Positions 17,350-25,712 of a DNA stretch of 64,000 nucleotides are shown here, piece after piece. The stretch is from Sphingobacteriales bacterium (GTDB taxonomy: Bacteria > Bacteroidota > Bacteroidia > Sphingobacteriales > Sphingobacteriaceae). The stretch covers positions 1-64,000 of the forward strand of contig RDYW01000039.1 in NCBI GenBank assembly GCA_004293485.1, read 5' to 3'. Position numbers and translations under genes: made by a program. The notes beneath the pieces were generated by a model. The model ran no database searches. It was given only the letters and a program-made list of their open reading frames with translations, and was not told where the DNA came from. Positions within the stretch are counted from its first letter, which is position 1. The number at the start of each line of letters is the position of its first letter.

Positions 17350-18087
17350 TTAATACACTACTTTACCAATAGCTTCTTTAGCTTCAATTAATATTTCATC
17401 TGCAGTTTTACTTTCGGTATCAATGGCATCTAACACAGTAAAAAGTAAATGATAGCCAGGCATAAGCAAAATTGAACCATTTTGAACTACTTTCCATGAA
17501 TTATTTATGGCAATAGGAACTACCAAGGCCTGCGGTACTTTTTTAAGTAAGGTAGCTACACCACCCGCCTGAAAATCTTTTAGTTTACCGTTTTTAGCCC
17601 TAGTACCTTCGGGAAAAATAACAACTGACCAGTTTTTATCCCGCATACGCTCGCCTAATTTTAATATTTCGCTTATAGCTTGCCTGGCGTCTTTACGATT
17701 AATATTGGCACCGCCACCATTTTTTAAATTAAACGAAATAGAAGGTATGTTTTTTGTGAGTTCGATTTTAGATATAAACTTTGCGTGATATTTTCGTAAA
17801 AACCAAATTAATGCTGGCACATCGTACATACTTTGGTGGTTGGATACAAAAATAATAGATTTGCCCAAAGGCAGTTTTTTATTTCCTTTAAACGATACAC
17901 GTAATCCCAAAAGATAATAAGTGCATACCAAAAAAAAATTTAATAAATCTACCGATTTTTTATGTGTACTATAGCCACCCAATTTTAAGCTTAACCATTG
18001 TATAGGTTGAAACACGCACAACGTAAGCCCAAAAAATAAATGATGAATAGGGGAGAATAAAATACTAAAAAAACGGCGTAATATCAT
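17350..18087 (-). CDS. plsC: 1-acyl-sn-glycerol-3-phosphate acyltransferase
   Basis: Adds the second acyl chain to lysophosphatidic acid, making phosphatidic acid at the inner membrane. It has 245 residues, with hydrophobic N-terminal segments, the acyltransferase box HQSMYD (84-89, HX4D) and FPEGTR (158-163), plus the GGGANINRKDARQA block between them. It lies 5 bases downstream of the Nudix gene, probably in one operon. The paralogues of this family include ornithine-lipid acyltransferases, so the acceptor is not certain. Confidence 0.85.
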   Translation of the reverse strand: MILRRFFSILFSPIHHLFFGLTLCVFQPIQWLSLKLGGYSTHKKSVDLLNFFLVCTYYLLGLRVSFKGNKKLPLGKSIIFVSNHQSMYDVPALIWFLRKYHAKFISKIELTKNIPSISFNLKNGGGANINRKDARQAISEILKLGERMRDKNWSVVIFPEGTRAKNGKLKDFQAGGVATLLKKVPQALVVPIAINNSWKVVQNGSILLMPGYHLLFTVLDAIDTESKTADEILIEAKEAIGKVVY

Positions 18088-18092
18088 GTTAA

Positions 18093-18644
18093 TTAAAACT
18101 TTAAAGGTAAATTTTTTATTTTTAAAATAGCAGCAACACTAATAGCATCGGTAATGTTGCCATTAAGTACCATTTCATAGGCTTCAGCAAAAGGTATTTT
18201 TTTTATTTGAAGTTGTTCGGTTTCTTCGGGTTCGGGTGTAAGCTGCTGTAAGCCTGTGGCTAGGTAAATAATACTTAACTCATCGCTTACCGAGTTAGAT
18301 AGGTGCATTCGTAAAATTTCTTTCCATTCAAGCGCTTTTAGCCCAGTTTCTTCAAGCAACTCACGTTTGGCCGAATCAAGTGGCGGAATGTTTAAATCGC
18401 CACCACCTTCGGGTATTTCCCAGCTGTAAGCATCAATAGCTAACCTATATTGCCCTACCAAATAAATATTTTGATGCGCATCTAAAGCCACAATTCCGAT
18501 GGCATAGTTTTTAAAATGTACAATCCCGTATATCCCATTTTTGCCCGAAGGGTTTATTACTTTATGTTCGCTTAGGCTAATCCAATTATTATCATACACC
18601 ACGGCGGTATCGGTTATTTTCCAAGGATTTTTGTTTTTAAGCAT
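18093..18644 (-). CDS. Nudix hydrolase, ADP-ribose pyrophosphatase-like
   Basis: Hydrolyses a nucleoside diphosphate linked to another moiety, most likely ADP-ribose. Start ATG 18644 (MLKNKNPWKITD) is preferred to a TTG at 18656. The product is 183 residues. The Nudix box reads GGGDLNIPPLDSAKRELLEE then TG; the catalytic REXXEE core is intact, but the usual first Glu of GX5E is replaced by Ile, a variant I believe occurs in related Bacteroidota proteins. It is the first gene of a pair with plsC. Confidence 0.8.
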   Translation of the reverse strand: MLKNKNPWKITDTAVVYDNNWISLSEHKVINPSGKNGIYGIVHFKNYAIGIVALDAHQNIYLVGQYRLAIDAYSWEIPEGGGDLNIPPLDSAKRELLEETGLKALEWKEILRMHLSNSVSDELSIIYLATGLQQLTPEPEETEQLQIKKIPFAEAYEMVLNGNITDAISVAAILKIKNLPLKF

Positions 18645-18769
18645 ATTTATAATCAAAGTTAGTTTAACACATTTGTTACTTAAATTTTAAAATAATGCTA
18701 AAATGATAATTTTTACAATTATATTAGCTTAATTTTAATTTTAATAAATTAAAAAACCAATTTTAAACC

Positions 18770-19636
18770 ATGAAACCTCATTTACTTTTTGTTCCGTTAG
18801 GGCCAAATCAATCTTTTAGTGTACGTCATGATATAGTACCATTTTTTTTAAATCGTTTGCATTACCATGCCGAAATAGAATTGATACATATTGTAAAAGG
18901 CAAAGGAACTCAATTTATTGGCGATAGTATTCATCATTTTAACGACGGTGATGTAGTATTGGTAGGTTCTAATTTACCACACTACTGGAAATGCGATGAT
19001 ATGTATTTTCAAAATAATACCGATTTAAACGTTGAAGCCAAAGTAGTTCATTTTTCAGAAGACCTTTGGGGAGAAAAATTTTTAGAATTACCCGAAAATA
19101 AAGTTTTAAATGATTTATACAAAAAATCATCGAAAGGAATATTAATAACTGGTAAAACTAAAGAAAAAGTTATCCAAATTATCGATAAAATGCTTTTAGA
19201 GAAAAACATGAAACGTGTACTATTACTTTTAGAGGTTTTAGAAAGTATTGCTAACTCAAACGAATATTCTTTTTTATCATCTTCAATAGCAACAAATAAC
19301 TATAACGAAGCCGAAGCAAAGCGTTTAAACAATATTTACCAATACTCGCTAGCCAATTTTAAAAAGAAAATTACTTTAGAAGAAATTGCCGATGTGGCTA
19401 ATATAAGTACAAACTCGTTTTGTAGATATTTTAAAACCAAAACCCAAAAAACATATTCGCAATATTTAATCGAAACAAGGGTGTTATACTCATGCAAACT
19501 GTTAATAGAAAATAAACTTACCATTAGTGGTGTATGTTATGAAAGTGGTTTTAATAATTTTTCTAATTTTAACAAATTTTTTAAAAGCATAGTAGGTAAA
19601 AGCCCTTTGCAGTACAAAAAAGAGTTTACTAAATAA
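18770..19636 (+). CDS. AraC family transcriptional regulator
   Basis: A 288-residue regulator with an N-terminal cupin-like sensing domain (LHYHAEIELIHIVKGKGTQF, about 26-45) and a C-terminal double helix-turn-helix (ITLEEIADVANISTNSFCRY and later GVCYESGFNNFSNFNKFFKS, ending in the usual GKSPLQYKKE). This arrangement is typical of sugar-responsive activators. It stands 33 bp before a secreted glycosidase-like gene on the same strand, a likely target or operon partner. Inducer unknown. Confidence 0.85.
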   Translation: MKPHLLFVPLGPNQSFSVRHDIVPFFLNRLHYHAEIELIHIVKGKGTQFIGDSIHHFNDGDVVLVGSNLPHYWKCDDMYFQNNTDLNVEAKVVHFSEDLWGEKFLELPENKVLNDLYKKSSKGILITGKTKEKVIQIIDKMLLEKNMKRVLLLLEVLESIANSNEYSFLSSSIATNNYNEAEAKRLNNIYQYSLANFKKKITLEEIADVANISTNSFCRYFKTKTQKTYSQYLIETRVLYSCKLLIENKLTISGVCYESGFNNFSNFNKFFKSIVGKSPLQYKKEFTK

Positions 19637-19669
19637 AAACATAATTTTAACCTATTTTTTGCTTTCATA

Positions 19670-21967
19670 ATGTTTACACAAGTTATAAATAAAGCCTTAA
19701 TTACCTTACTTTTTTGTGCAGTTATTAGTTTAAATACTTTTGCACAACTAGCTAGCGATATTAATAATTTAAGTTTATCGGCACAGGTTACACAATACGA
19801 TACCCAGCACTACAACAAAGTAATATACCGAAAAAAAGTGGCACTAAACACTACCCAAGCGTTATTATCGCTTGATAGTTCGAGCTGGATGATTACCAAA
19901 AACATACAAACCACAGTAAATAATGGTTACTCCATAAATTTAGTTTTTAAATGCATTTCGGGCAAATCTCCCTCAAGTGCAGTATCGTTAGTTTTAGGTT
20001 TTGATGATTGGTCGGTAAAAAATTATGTACTAATGCCAGCAGCTTTGTATAACGGCAATAGGGTAAAAGCAATAGTGCATCCTTATTTATCATTTTTAAT
20101 GGATACACAAGATATTGGCCCCAATAAACCTCAAGTAGTTTCGGATATACCACGTTTAAATATAAAAGATGGCCCATCGGGTGTGCAGCAACGTAGTGGC
20201 GATATGAGCACACCGGCAATTGGTTTTCACAATCCTACTCATAATAGTGGCTTTTGGTTATTAACCAAGCAAGGCAATGGTGTAACTGATTATGGTATTG
20301 ATATTGAGGAAAATAACCAGCGTACCCATGCTTCAATAAGCATAACTTCGCCCGTAGTGCGAGAAAACTTCCAGTACATTATAGCAGATATGCAAGCCCC
20401 CGCAACCGATAAGCCAGCAAATTTTAGTGCAGGCGACTCGGTGGTATTATCGGCAAAAATTTATTTTTTTACATCGCCCAATGTGCAGGCATTGTACAAT
20501 AAATTTACACAAATACGTAACGATTTAATCCCGCAAGGTAAAGTAAACTATACCATACCGTTTTCGGCAGCTTTTAAAATTCAAGAAGAAAAATTTAACC
20601 GTCAAAATTTCGAACCTACCTTTGGTTATTACTCGGTAGGTATGCGTGAAAACTATTACCAAGATTGGCAAATAGGGTGGACAGGTGGCATGATTTCGCC
20701 CTACCCATTATTAGCCATAGGCGGCCAGCAAAGCCGTAAAAATGTGGTGCGTAATTTCGATTGGTTGTTTCCTAACGGGATTTCTCCCTCGGGCTATTTT
20801 TGGGATAGTGGGCAAAAAGGAAACCAATGGTTTGGCATTTTCCAAGATATTGCTACCGCCAAAAATCTACATTTGGTACGCAAAAGCGGCGATGGCTTGT
20901 TTTATATTTTTAAACAATTTGCCACTTTTAAAGCATTAAATATCCCCATAAAAACCAGTTGGAACAGCGGAGCAAAAACTGTAGCCGATGCCTTTGTAAA
21001 TACTTGGCAAAAATATGGTCAGCTAGGCCAATATGTGCATAATACTACAGGAGAAATTGTAATTGGAGGTTCGGCAAGTGCAGCCATTGTGCCAGCCACA
21101 TTAACCTTAGCTGCACAACATTTTAACCACCCCCCTTACCTTGAAGTAGCCAAACAAATTGCCGAAAACTTTAACCAAAATTATGTAAGCAAAGGTTTAA
21201 TTTACGGTGCCGCTGGCGATGCTATGCAAAACTTTGATAGCGAGGCTACTTACGCTTTACTGGAATCGTATATAACTTTATTTGAAGCTACTGGCGATGA
21301 AAAATGGTTGCAAATAGCTCAAAACGTAGCCATACAATTTAGCACTTGGGTAAGCTCGTACGATTTTGTTTTTCCACCATCATCAACCCTTGCAAAACTA
21401 GGTAAAAAAACTACTGGTGCAGTATGGGCAAATACGCAAAACAAACATGGGGCACCAGGTATATGCACACACTCGGGCGTAGCTTTGTTACGATTATACC
21501 GAGCCACGGGTAATATATTTTATTTAAACCTTTTACAAAATATTGCCCAAGCCATACCGCAGTACATGAGTACAGTAAAAAATCCAATACCTGCATTACA
21601 ACCCGGCTGGCTATCCGAAAGGGTAAGCACCACCGACTGGCTCGAAGGAATAGGCGAAATATACCCAGGTTCTACATGGGCCGAAACAGCTTTGATGCTT
21701 ACCATTTTAGAGCTACCTAGCATTTATTTAAACACCCAATCCTTGGCTTTAGCAAACTTCGATCAGGTAAAATCAAAAATTGTAAAACAAACCAATAAAA
21801 CTATTATTCTTCAAATACAAAACCCAACTACTTACGATTGCGAAATAAAAATATTAGCTGAAAATAAAACAAAAGCCAAGTTGATATTAAGCAATTTAAC
21901 CAAATCAGCATTTATTAGCGCTAAGTTAAAAGCAGGCGAAACTAAGCAAATATCAATTTCTAAATAA
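19670..21967 (+). CDS. secreted protein with a six-hairpin glycosidase-like domain
   Basis: A 765-residue protein with a signal peptide (ALITLLFCAVISLNTFAQ). An N-terminal beta-rich region (about 30-290) is followed by a helical region (about 300-690) whose repeated helix pairs, Trp/Gly-rich loops and segments such as GDAMQNFDSEATYALLESYI and HGAPGICTHSGVALLRLYRA resemble (alpha/alpha)6 toroid glycosidases and lyases. A short beta segment closes it, with no T9SS sorting domain. It follows an AraC regulator and overlaps queE by 1 base. I do not recognise a specific CAZy family. A role in glycan breakdown is inferred from fold and context. Confidence 0.5.
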   Translation: MFTQVINKALITLLFCAVISLNTFAQLASDINNLSLSAQVTQYDTQHYNKVIYRKKVALNTTQALLSLDSSSWMITKNIQTTVNNGYSINLVFKCISGKSPSSAVSLVLGFDDWSVKNYVLMPAALYNGNRVKAIVHPYLSFLMDTQDIGPNKPQVVSDIPRLNIKDGPSGVQQRSGDMSTPAIGFHNPTHNSGFWLLTKQGNGVTDYGIDIEENNQRTHASISITSPVVRENFQYIIADMQAPATDKPANFSAGDSVVLSAKIYFFTSPNVQALYNKFTQIRNDLIPQGKVNYTIPFSAAFKIQEEKFNRQNFEPTFGYYSVGMRENYYQDWQIGWTGGMISPYPLLAIGGQQSRKNVVRNFDWLFPNGISPSGYFWDSGQKGNQWFGIFQDIATAKNLHLVRKSGDGLFYIFKQFATFKALNIPIKTSWNSGAKTVADAFVNTWQKYGQLGQYVHNTTGEIVIGGSASAAIVPATLTLAAQHFNHPPYLEVAKQIAENFNQNYVSKGLIYGAAGDAMQNFDSEATYALLESYITLFEATGDEKWLQIAQNVAIQFSTWVSSYDFVFPPSSTLAKLGKKTTGAVWANTQNKHGAPGICTHSGVALLRLYRATGNIFYLNLLQNIAQAIPQYMSTVKNPIPALQPGWLSERVSTTDWLEGIGEIYPGSTWAETALMLTILELPSIYLNTQSLALANFDQVKSKIVKQTNKTIILQIQNPTTYDCEIKILAENKTKAKLILSNLTKSAFISAKLKAGETKQISISK

Positions 21968-22611
21968 TGGGCATTAATAGCATGATAACTAAACAATTAA
22001 TCCCCCAAGACGGAACACTACTGCCCTTAATGGAACATTTTTATACCATACAAGGTGAGGGCTATAACACCGGAAAAGCTGCTTACTTTATTCGCTTAGG
22101 CGGATGCGATGTAGGCTGCCATTGGTGCGATGTTAAAGAAAGCTGGGATGCAACTTTACACCCATTAACTTTATCTGACGAAATAATACAAAATGCCAAT
22201 AAATACCCTAGCAAAGCTGTAGTAATAACAGGGGGCGAACCTTTACTATATAACCTCGATTATTTAACACAAGGCTTAAAAAAAATAGGAATAAAAACCT
22301 TTATCGAAACATCGGGCGCTTACCCCTTATCGGGCAATTGGGATTGGATATGCTTATCGCCCAAAAAATTTAAAGCGCCACGGCCCGATATTTTACCCCA
22401 TGCTAATGAACTTAAAGTAATTATTTTTAACAAAAGTGATTTTGCCTGGGCCGAAGAGCATGCTAAAATGGTAGGTGCACATTGTAAATTATACTTACAA
22501 CCCGAGTGGGCTAAATCAAAAGAAATTACCCCTTTAATAATTGATTATGTAATGAATAACCCGCAGTGGGAAATTTCGTTACAAACACATAAATACTTAC
22601 ATATACCCTAA
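21967..22611 (+). CDS. queE: 7-carboxy-7-deazaguanine synthase
   Basis: A radical SAM enzyme making 7-carboxy-7-deazaguanine, the ring contraction step of queuosine synthesis. It has 214 residues. The cluster motif is GCDVGCHWCDV (Cx3Cx2C, near 48-58), preceded by the family YTIQGEGYNTGKAAYFIRLG segment and followed by TGGEPLLYNLDYL. ATG 21967 overlaps the upstream stop by 1 base; an internal ATG at 21982 is equally possible. No other queuosine genes are in the window. The upstream overlap and the 22-bp gap to the next gene suggest co-transcription. Confidence 0.88.
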   Translation: MGINSMITKQLIPQDGTLLPLMEHFYTIQGEGYNTGKAAYFIRLGGCDVGCHWCDVKESWDATLHPLTLSDEIIQNANKYPSKAVVITGGEPLLYNLDYLTQGLKKIGIKTFIETSGAYPLSGNWDWICLSPKKFKAPRPDILPHANELKVIIFNKSDFAWAEEHAKMVGAHCKLYLQPEWAKSKEITPLIIDYVMNNPQWEISLQTHKYLHIP

Positions 22612-22633
22612 TAAAATTTTTAATAAATTTTAA

Positions 22634-24538
22634 ATGAAAAAACTGCTTTTAGTATTTTTTGTGTTATGGATTAATGCCCCTTGTATAGCACAAACCCAGC
22701 TTAATACTACAAGCAAAGCCGCACTTAAAAACTACCGTATAGCAAATAGTTATTTAGACCAAAATAATATTAGGCTGGCCATTATTGAGCTTAACGAAGC
22801 TACCGAAAACGATCCTAATTTTATTGAGGCATTTTTGCTTCTTGGCGATGCCTACCGTTCGGTAATAAATTATGATGATGCTTTTATTGCTTACCAAAAA
22901 GCATACGCCATAAACCCCAATTATGCCCCCGAGCGTACTTTTTTTTATGCCGAGGCAGCTCTTAAAACAGGTAAATACGCTTTAGCTAAAACTCTTTTTA
23001 TCAAATACTTAGATAATGTTACCGTTTCGAGTAATAATATTGCTAAGGCCAAAAAATATATTAAAGATTGTGATTTTAGCCAAGTGGCAATAAAAAATCC
23101 AGTAAAATTTAAACCAGTAAACATGGGTGCTGCAGTAAATTCGGTGCATGATGAATATATGGCTGCCGTAACTGCCGACGAAAGTAAGCTAATATTTACC
23201 CGCCAAATAGATTTTAAAGAAGACTTTTATCAAAGCGATAAAATAAACAACACTTGGAACGAAGCCCAATTTTTAAGTCCTGTATTAAGTACAGCCGATT
23301 ATAATGAAGGTGCCCAATGTATATCGCCCGATGGGCAATACCTTTTTTTTACAGGTTGTAATAGGCCAGATGGCTTTGGTAGGTGCGATATTTTTATATC
23401 TAAAAAAGATGGAAACAATTGGCTAGTTCCAAAAAATTTAGGTTTCCCAATAAATACCCGAAACTGGGAATCGCAACCTTCTATATCGGCCGATGGCAGA
23501 ACGATATATTTTGTAAGCGATAGAAAAGGGGGCTTTGGTGGCTACGATATCTGGGAAAGCGAATTAGATAGTACAGGCTCTTGGGGTATTCCTACCAACC
23601 TAGGGCCCACTATTAATACCCCTTATGATGATATGACACCTTTTATACACCCCGATAATAAAACCCTTTACTTCTCGTCGGATGGATGGATAGGGCTTGG
23701 TAGTAAAGATATTTTTTTATCACGCCTTAGCGAAAATAATAAATGGGGATTACCCGAAAACCTAGGCTACCCGATTAATACCTTTAATGATGAGGCCGGT
23801 TTAATTATCAACCCTAGTGGCGATACCGCTTATTTTTCATCAAATCAATTTGCTGGTTTTGGTGGCCTAGATTTATACCATTTTGATATTGAAGCAAAAA
23901 AAATAAAACCCATTTATACCAATTATGTAAAAGGAAAGGTATATGATGCTAAAACTAAACTTCCGCTAGAGGCCGAAATACAAATTTTGGATTTAAAAAC
24001 AGGAGATATTTTACTTCATTCGTACGCAAACAAAATGGATGGCAGTTTTTTAGATATTTTACCTCAAGGTACAGAGTTTGCCCTAATTGCTAGTGCCAAT
24101 GGTTATTTGTTTTTTTCGGAAAGTTTTGAACCTACTTACCACAAATTAAACGAGCCAGTGGAATTAGATATCCCATTACAAATGATAGAAGTAGGAAAAA
24201 ATGTAGTTTTAAAAAATATATATTTCGAAAACAATAAATATAATTTAAAGCCACAATCAAAAGCCGAACTTCAAAAACTTTTTGTTTTTTTAGGGTTAAA
24301 CCCCACTGTAAAAATTGATATTGAAGGGTTTACCGATAATATAGGTAACAATGAACAAAATCAACTTTTATCTGAAAATAGGTCGAAATCGGTGTATCAA
24401 TATTTAATTAATAACGGCATTAAGCCCAACAGGTTACATTACCGAGGTTTTGGTGCCAGCAAACCTATTGCCGATAATAGTACTGAACTTGGTAAAGCTA
24501 GCAATAGGCGTACCGAAATTGTGATTAAAGGTAAATAG
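22634..24538 (+). CDS. TPR-PD40-OmpA protein, PorE-like
   Basis: A 634-residue envelope protein with a signal peptide (residues 1-19, ending in IAQ), TPR repeats (about 28-130), a PD40/WD40-like propeller (about 160-410; blades such as AQCISPDGQYLFFTG and QPSISADGRTIYFVSDRKGG), a carboxypeptidase regulatory-like beta domain (about 420-510) and a C-terminal OmpA peptidoglycan-binding domain (IEGFTDNIGNNEQNQLLSEN then RGFGASKP). This order matches PorE of the T9SS, which anchors the machinery to peptidoglycan. Many Bacteroidota carry paralogues of this layout, so PorE identity is tentative. It lies 22 bp after queE. Confidence 0.7.
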   Translation: MKKLLLVFFVLWINAPCIAQTQLNTTSKAALKNYRIANSYLDQNNIRLAIIELNEATENDPNFIEAFLLLGDAYRSVINYDDAFIAYQKAYAINPNYAPERTFFYAEAALKTGKYALAKTLFIKYLDNVTVSSNNIAKAKKYIKDCDFSQVAIKNPVKFKPVNMGAAVNSVHDEYMAAVTADESKLIFTRQIDFKEDFYQSDKINNTWNEAQFLSPVLSTADYNEGAQCISPDGQYLFFTGCNRPDGFGRCDIFISKKDGNNWLVPKNLGFPINTRNWESQPSISADGRTIYFVSDRKGGFGGYDIWESELDSTGSWGIPTNLGPTINTPYDDMTPFIHPDNKTLYFSSDGWIGLGSKDIFLSRLSENNKWGLPENLGYPINTFNDEAGLIINPSGDTAYFSSNQFAGFGGLDLYHFDIEAKKIKPIYTNYVKGKVYDAKTKLPLEAEIQILDLKTGDILLHSYANKMDGSFLDILPQGTEFALIASANGYLFFSESFEPTYHKLNEPVELDIPLQMIEVGKNVVLKNIYFENNKYNLKPQSKAELQKLFVFLGLNPTVKIDIEGFTDNIGNNEQNQLLSENRSKSVYQYLINNGIKPNRLHYRGFGASKPIADNSTELGKASNRRTEIVIKGK

Positions 24539-24805
24539 CCATTCATAAAAATAATTTAAGTAATATAAAAATTAAACACTTATACCTTTGAAAAAAAGTA
24601 TTGTGCCACAAAATCTATTAAGAGATACCCCTTTTTACAATATATTTGGAGTTATTATTAAAAAACTAAAGTGCGATTTGCTGTTAAATCTTAATTCTTA
24701 TTTTCTTAAAATTTTTTTATAAAAAATTTTTTACCAAAAAAAGTTTTTATCTTTATTAAATCGGTACTTTTTTGAATATCTATTTTTGTATTTTATTTAT
24801 CAAAT
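24539..24805. other. AT-rich leader region before the cupin gene
   Basis: Contains two -7-like boxes (TACCTTTG at 24583-24590 and TATTTTTG at 24781-24788). The second is 18 bp before the cupin-like gene. The first precedes a tiny 38-codon open frame at 24603 that I do not accept as a gene. Confidence 0.35.
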
Positions 24806-25687
24806 ATGAGTTTTATATTAAACCCTGTTGATGTTGTTGAAACTATTGATTGTAATGATTTTACAAAAAACTATCTTAAAGCAAATAAGCCACTTGTAAT
24901 TAAAAACCTTGCTAAAGAGTGGCCAGCGTACAATAAATGGAACCCCGAGTATCTAAAAAAAATGGTAGGTAACCCTTTGGTACCCCTTTACGATAACGCT
25001 AAAGCCGACCCATCAAAACCAATAAATGCCGCAGCTACAACTATGCATTTTGGCGATTATATAAATTTGATACAAAACCAACCTACCGAATTACGAATAT
25101 TTTTTTTTAACATTTTTAAGCATGCACCTCAATTGTTAAACGATGTAGTTATTCCTAAAAATCTAATGGGTGGCTTTATAGAAACTATGCCTGCTATGTT
25201 TTTTGGAGGTTCAAATTCGGTAACATTTTTACATTATGATATTGATTTACCGCATATATTTCACACACATTTTTGTGGTAAAAAGCATGTTATACTTTTC
25301 GAAAATAAATGGAAACGAAGGCTATATTGCTTGCCTAACGCTACCTATGCGCTAGAAGATTATGACGTATTACACCCCGATTTTAAAAAATTTCCTGCCC
25401 TAAAGGGTGTAATAGGCCAACAAGTGTATTTACAACATGGCGATACGCTATTCATGCCTAGTGGTTACTGGCATTGGATGAAATATGTAGAAGGTTCGTT
25501 TTCGTTAAGTTTACGAGCGTGGGATGCATCGTGGCCACGTAAAGCACATAGCCTGTATAATTTGGCTATAAAAGGTGGCCTTGATAGTGTTTTAAAAATG
25601 ATGTTTAAAAAAAAATATATCAGTTTTAAAGAAAAACTAGCTATTAAATGGGCCGAAGAAGCTTTTCTTAAAAACAGTCCACAATAG
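24806..25687 (+). CDS. cupin-like / JmjC-type Fe(II) oxygenase
   Basis: A 293-residue protein of the cupin_8 family, related to JmjC hydroxylases that use Fe(II) and 2-oxoglutarate. The likely metal site is HYDIDLPHIFHTHFCG (HxD near 142-144), with a distal His in GDTLFMPSGYWHWMKY (about 222). The N-terminal PLVIKNLAKEWPAYNKWNPE matches the family start. Substrates in this family are proteins or small molecules; none is evident here. The gene is followed convergently by a sensor kinase. Confidence 0.75.
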   Translation: MSFILNPVDVVETIDCNDFTKNYLKANKPLVIKNLAKEWPAYNKWNPEYLKKMVGNPLVPLYDNAKADPSKPINAAATTMHFGDYINLIQNQPTELRIFFFNIFKHAPQLLNDVVIPKNLMGGFIETMPAMFFGGSNSVTFLHYDIDLPHIFHTHFCGKKHVILFENKWKRRLYCLPNATYALEDYDVLHPDFKKFPALKGVIGQQVYLQHGDTLFMPSGYWHWMKYVEGSFSLSLRAWDASWPRKAHSLYNLAIKGGLDSVLKMMFKKKYISFKEKLAIKWAEEAFLKNSPQ

Positions 25688-25712
25688 TAAAAATATTTTT
25701 ATCGTATAAATT

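Noticed and set aside
24603-24719. GTG-started open frame of 38 codons after a TACCTTTG box
   Set aside because: Too short, no family feature and no -33 element; treated as leader DNA.
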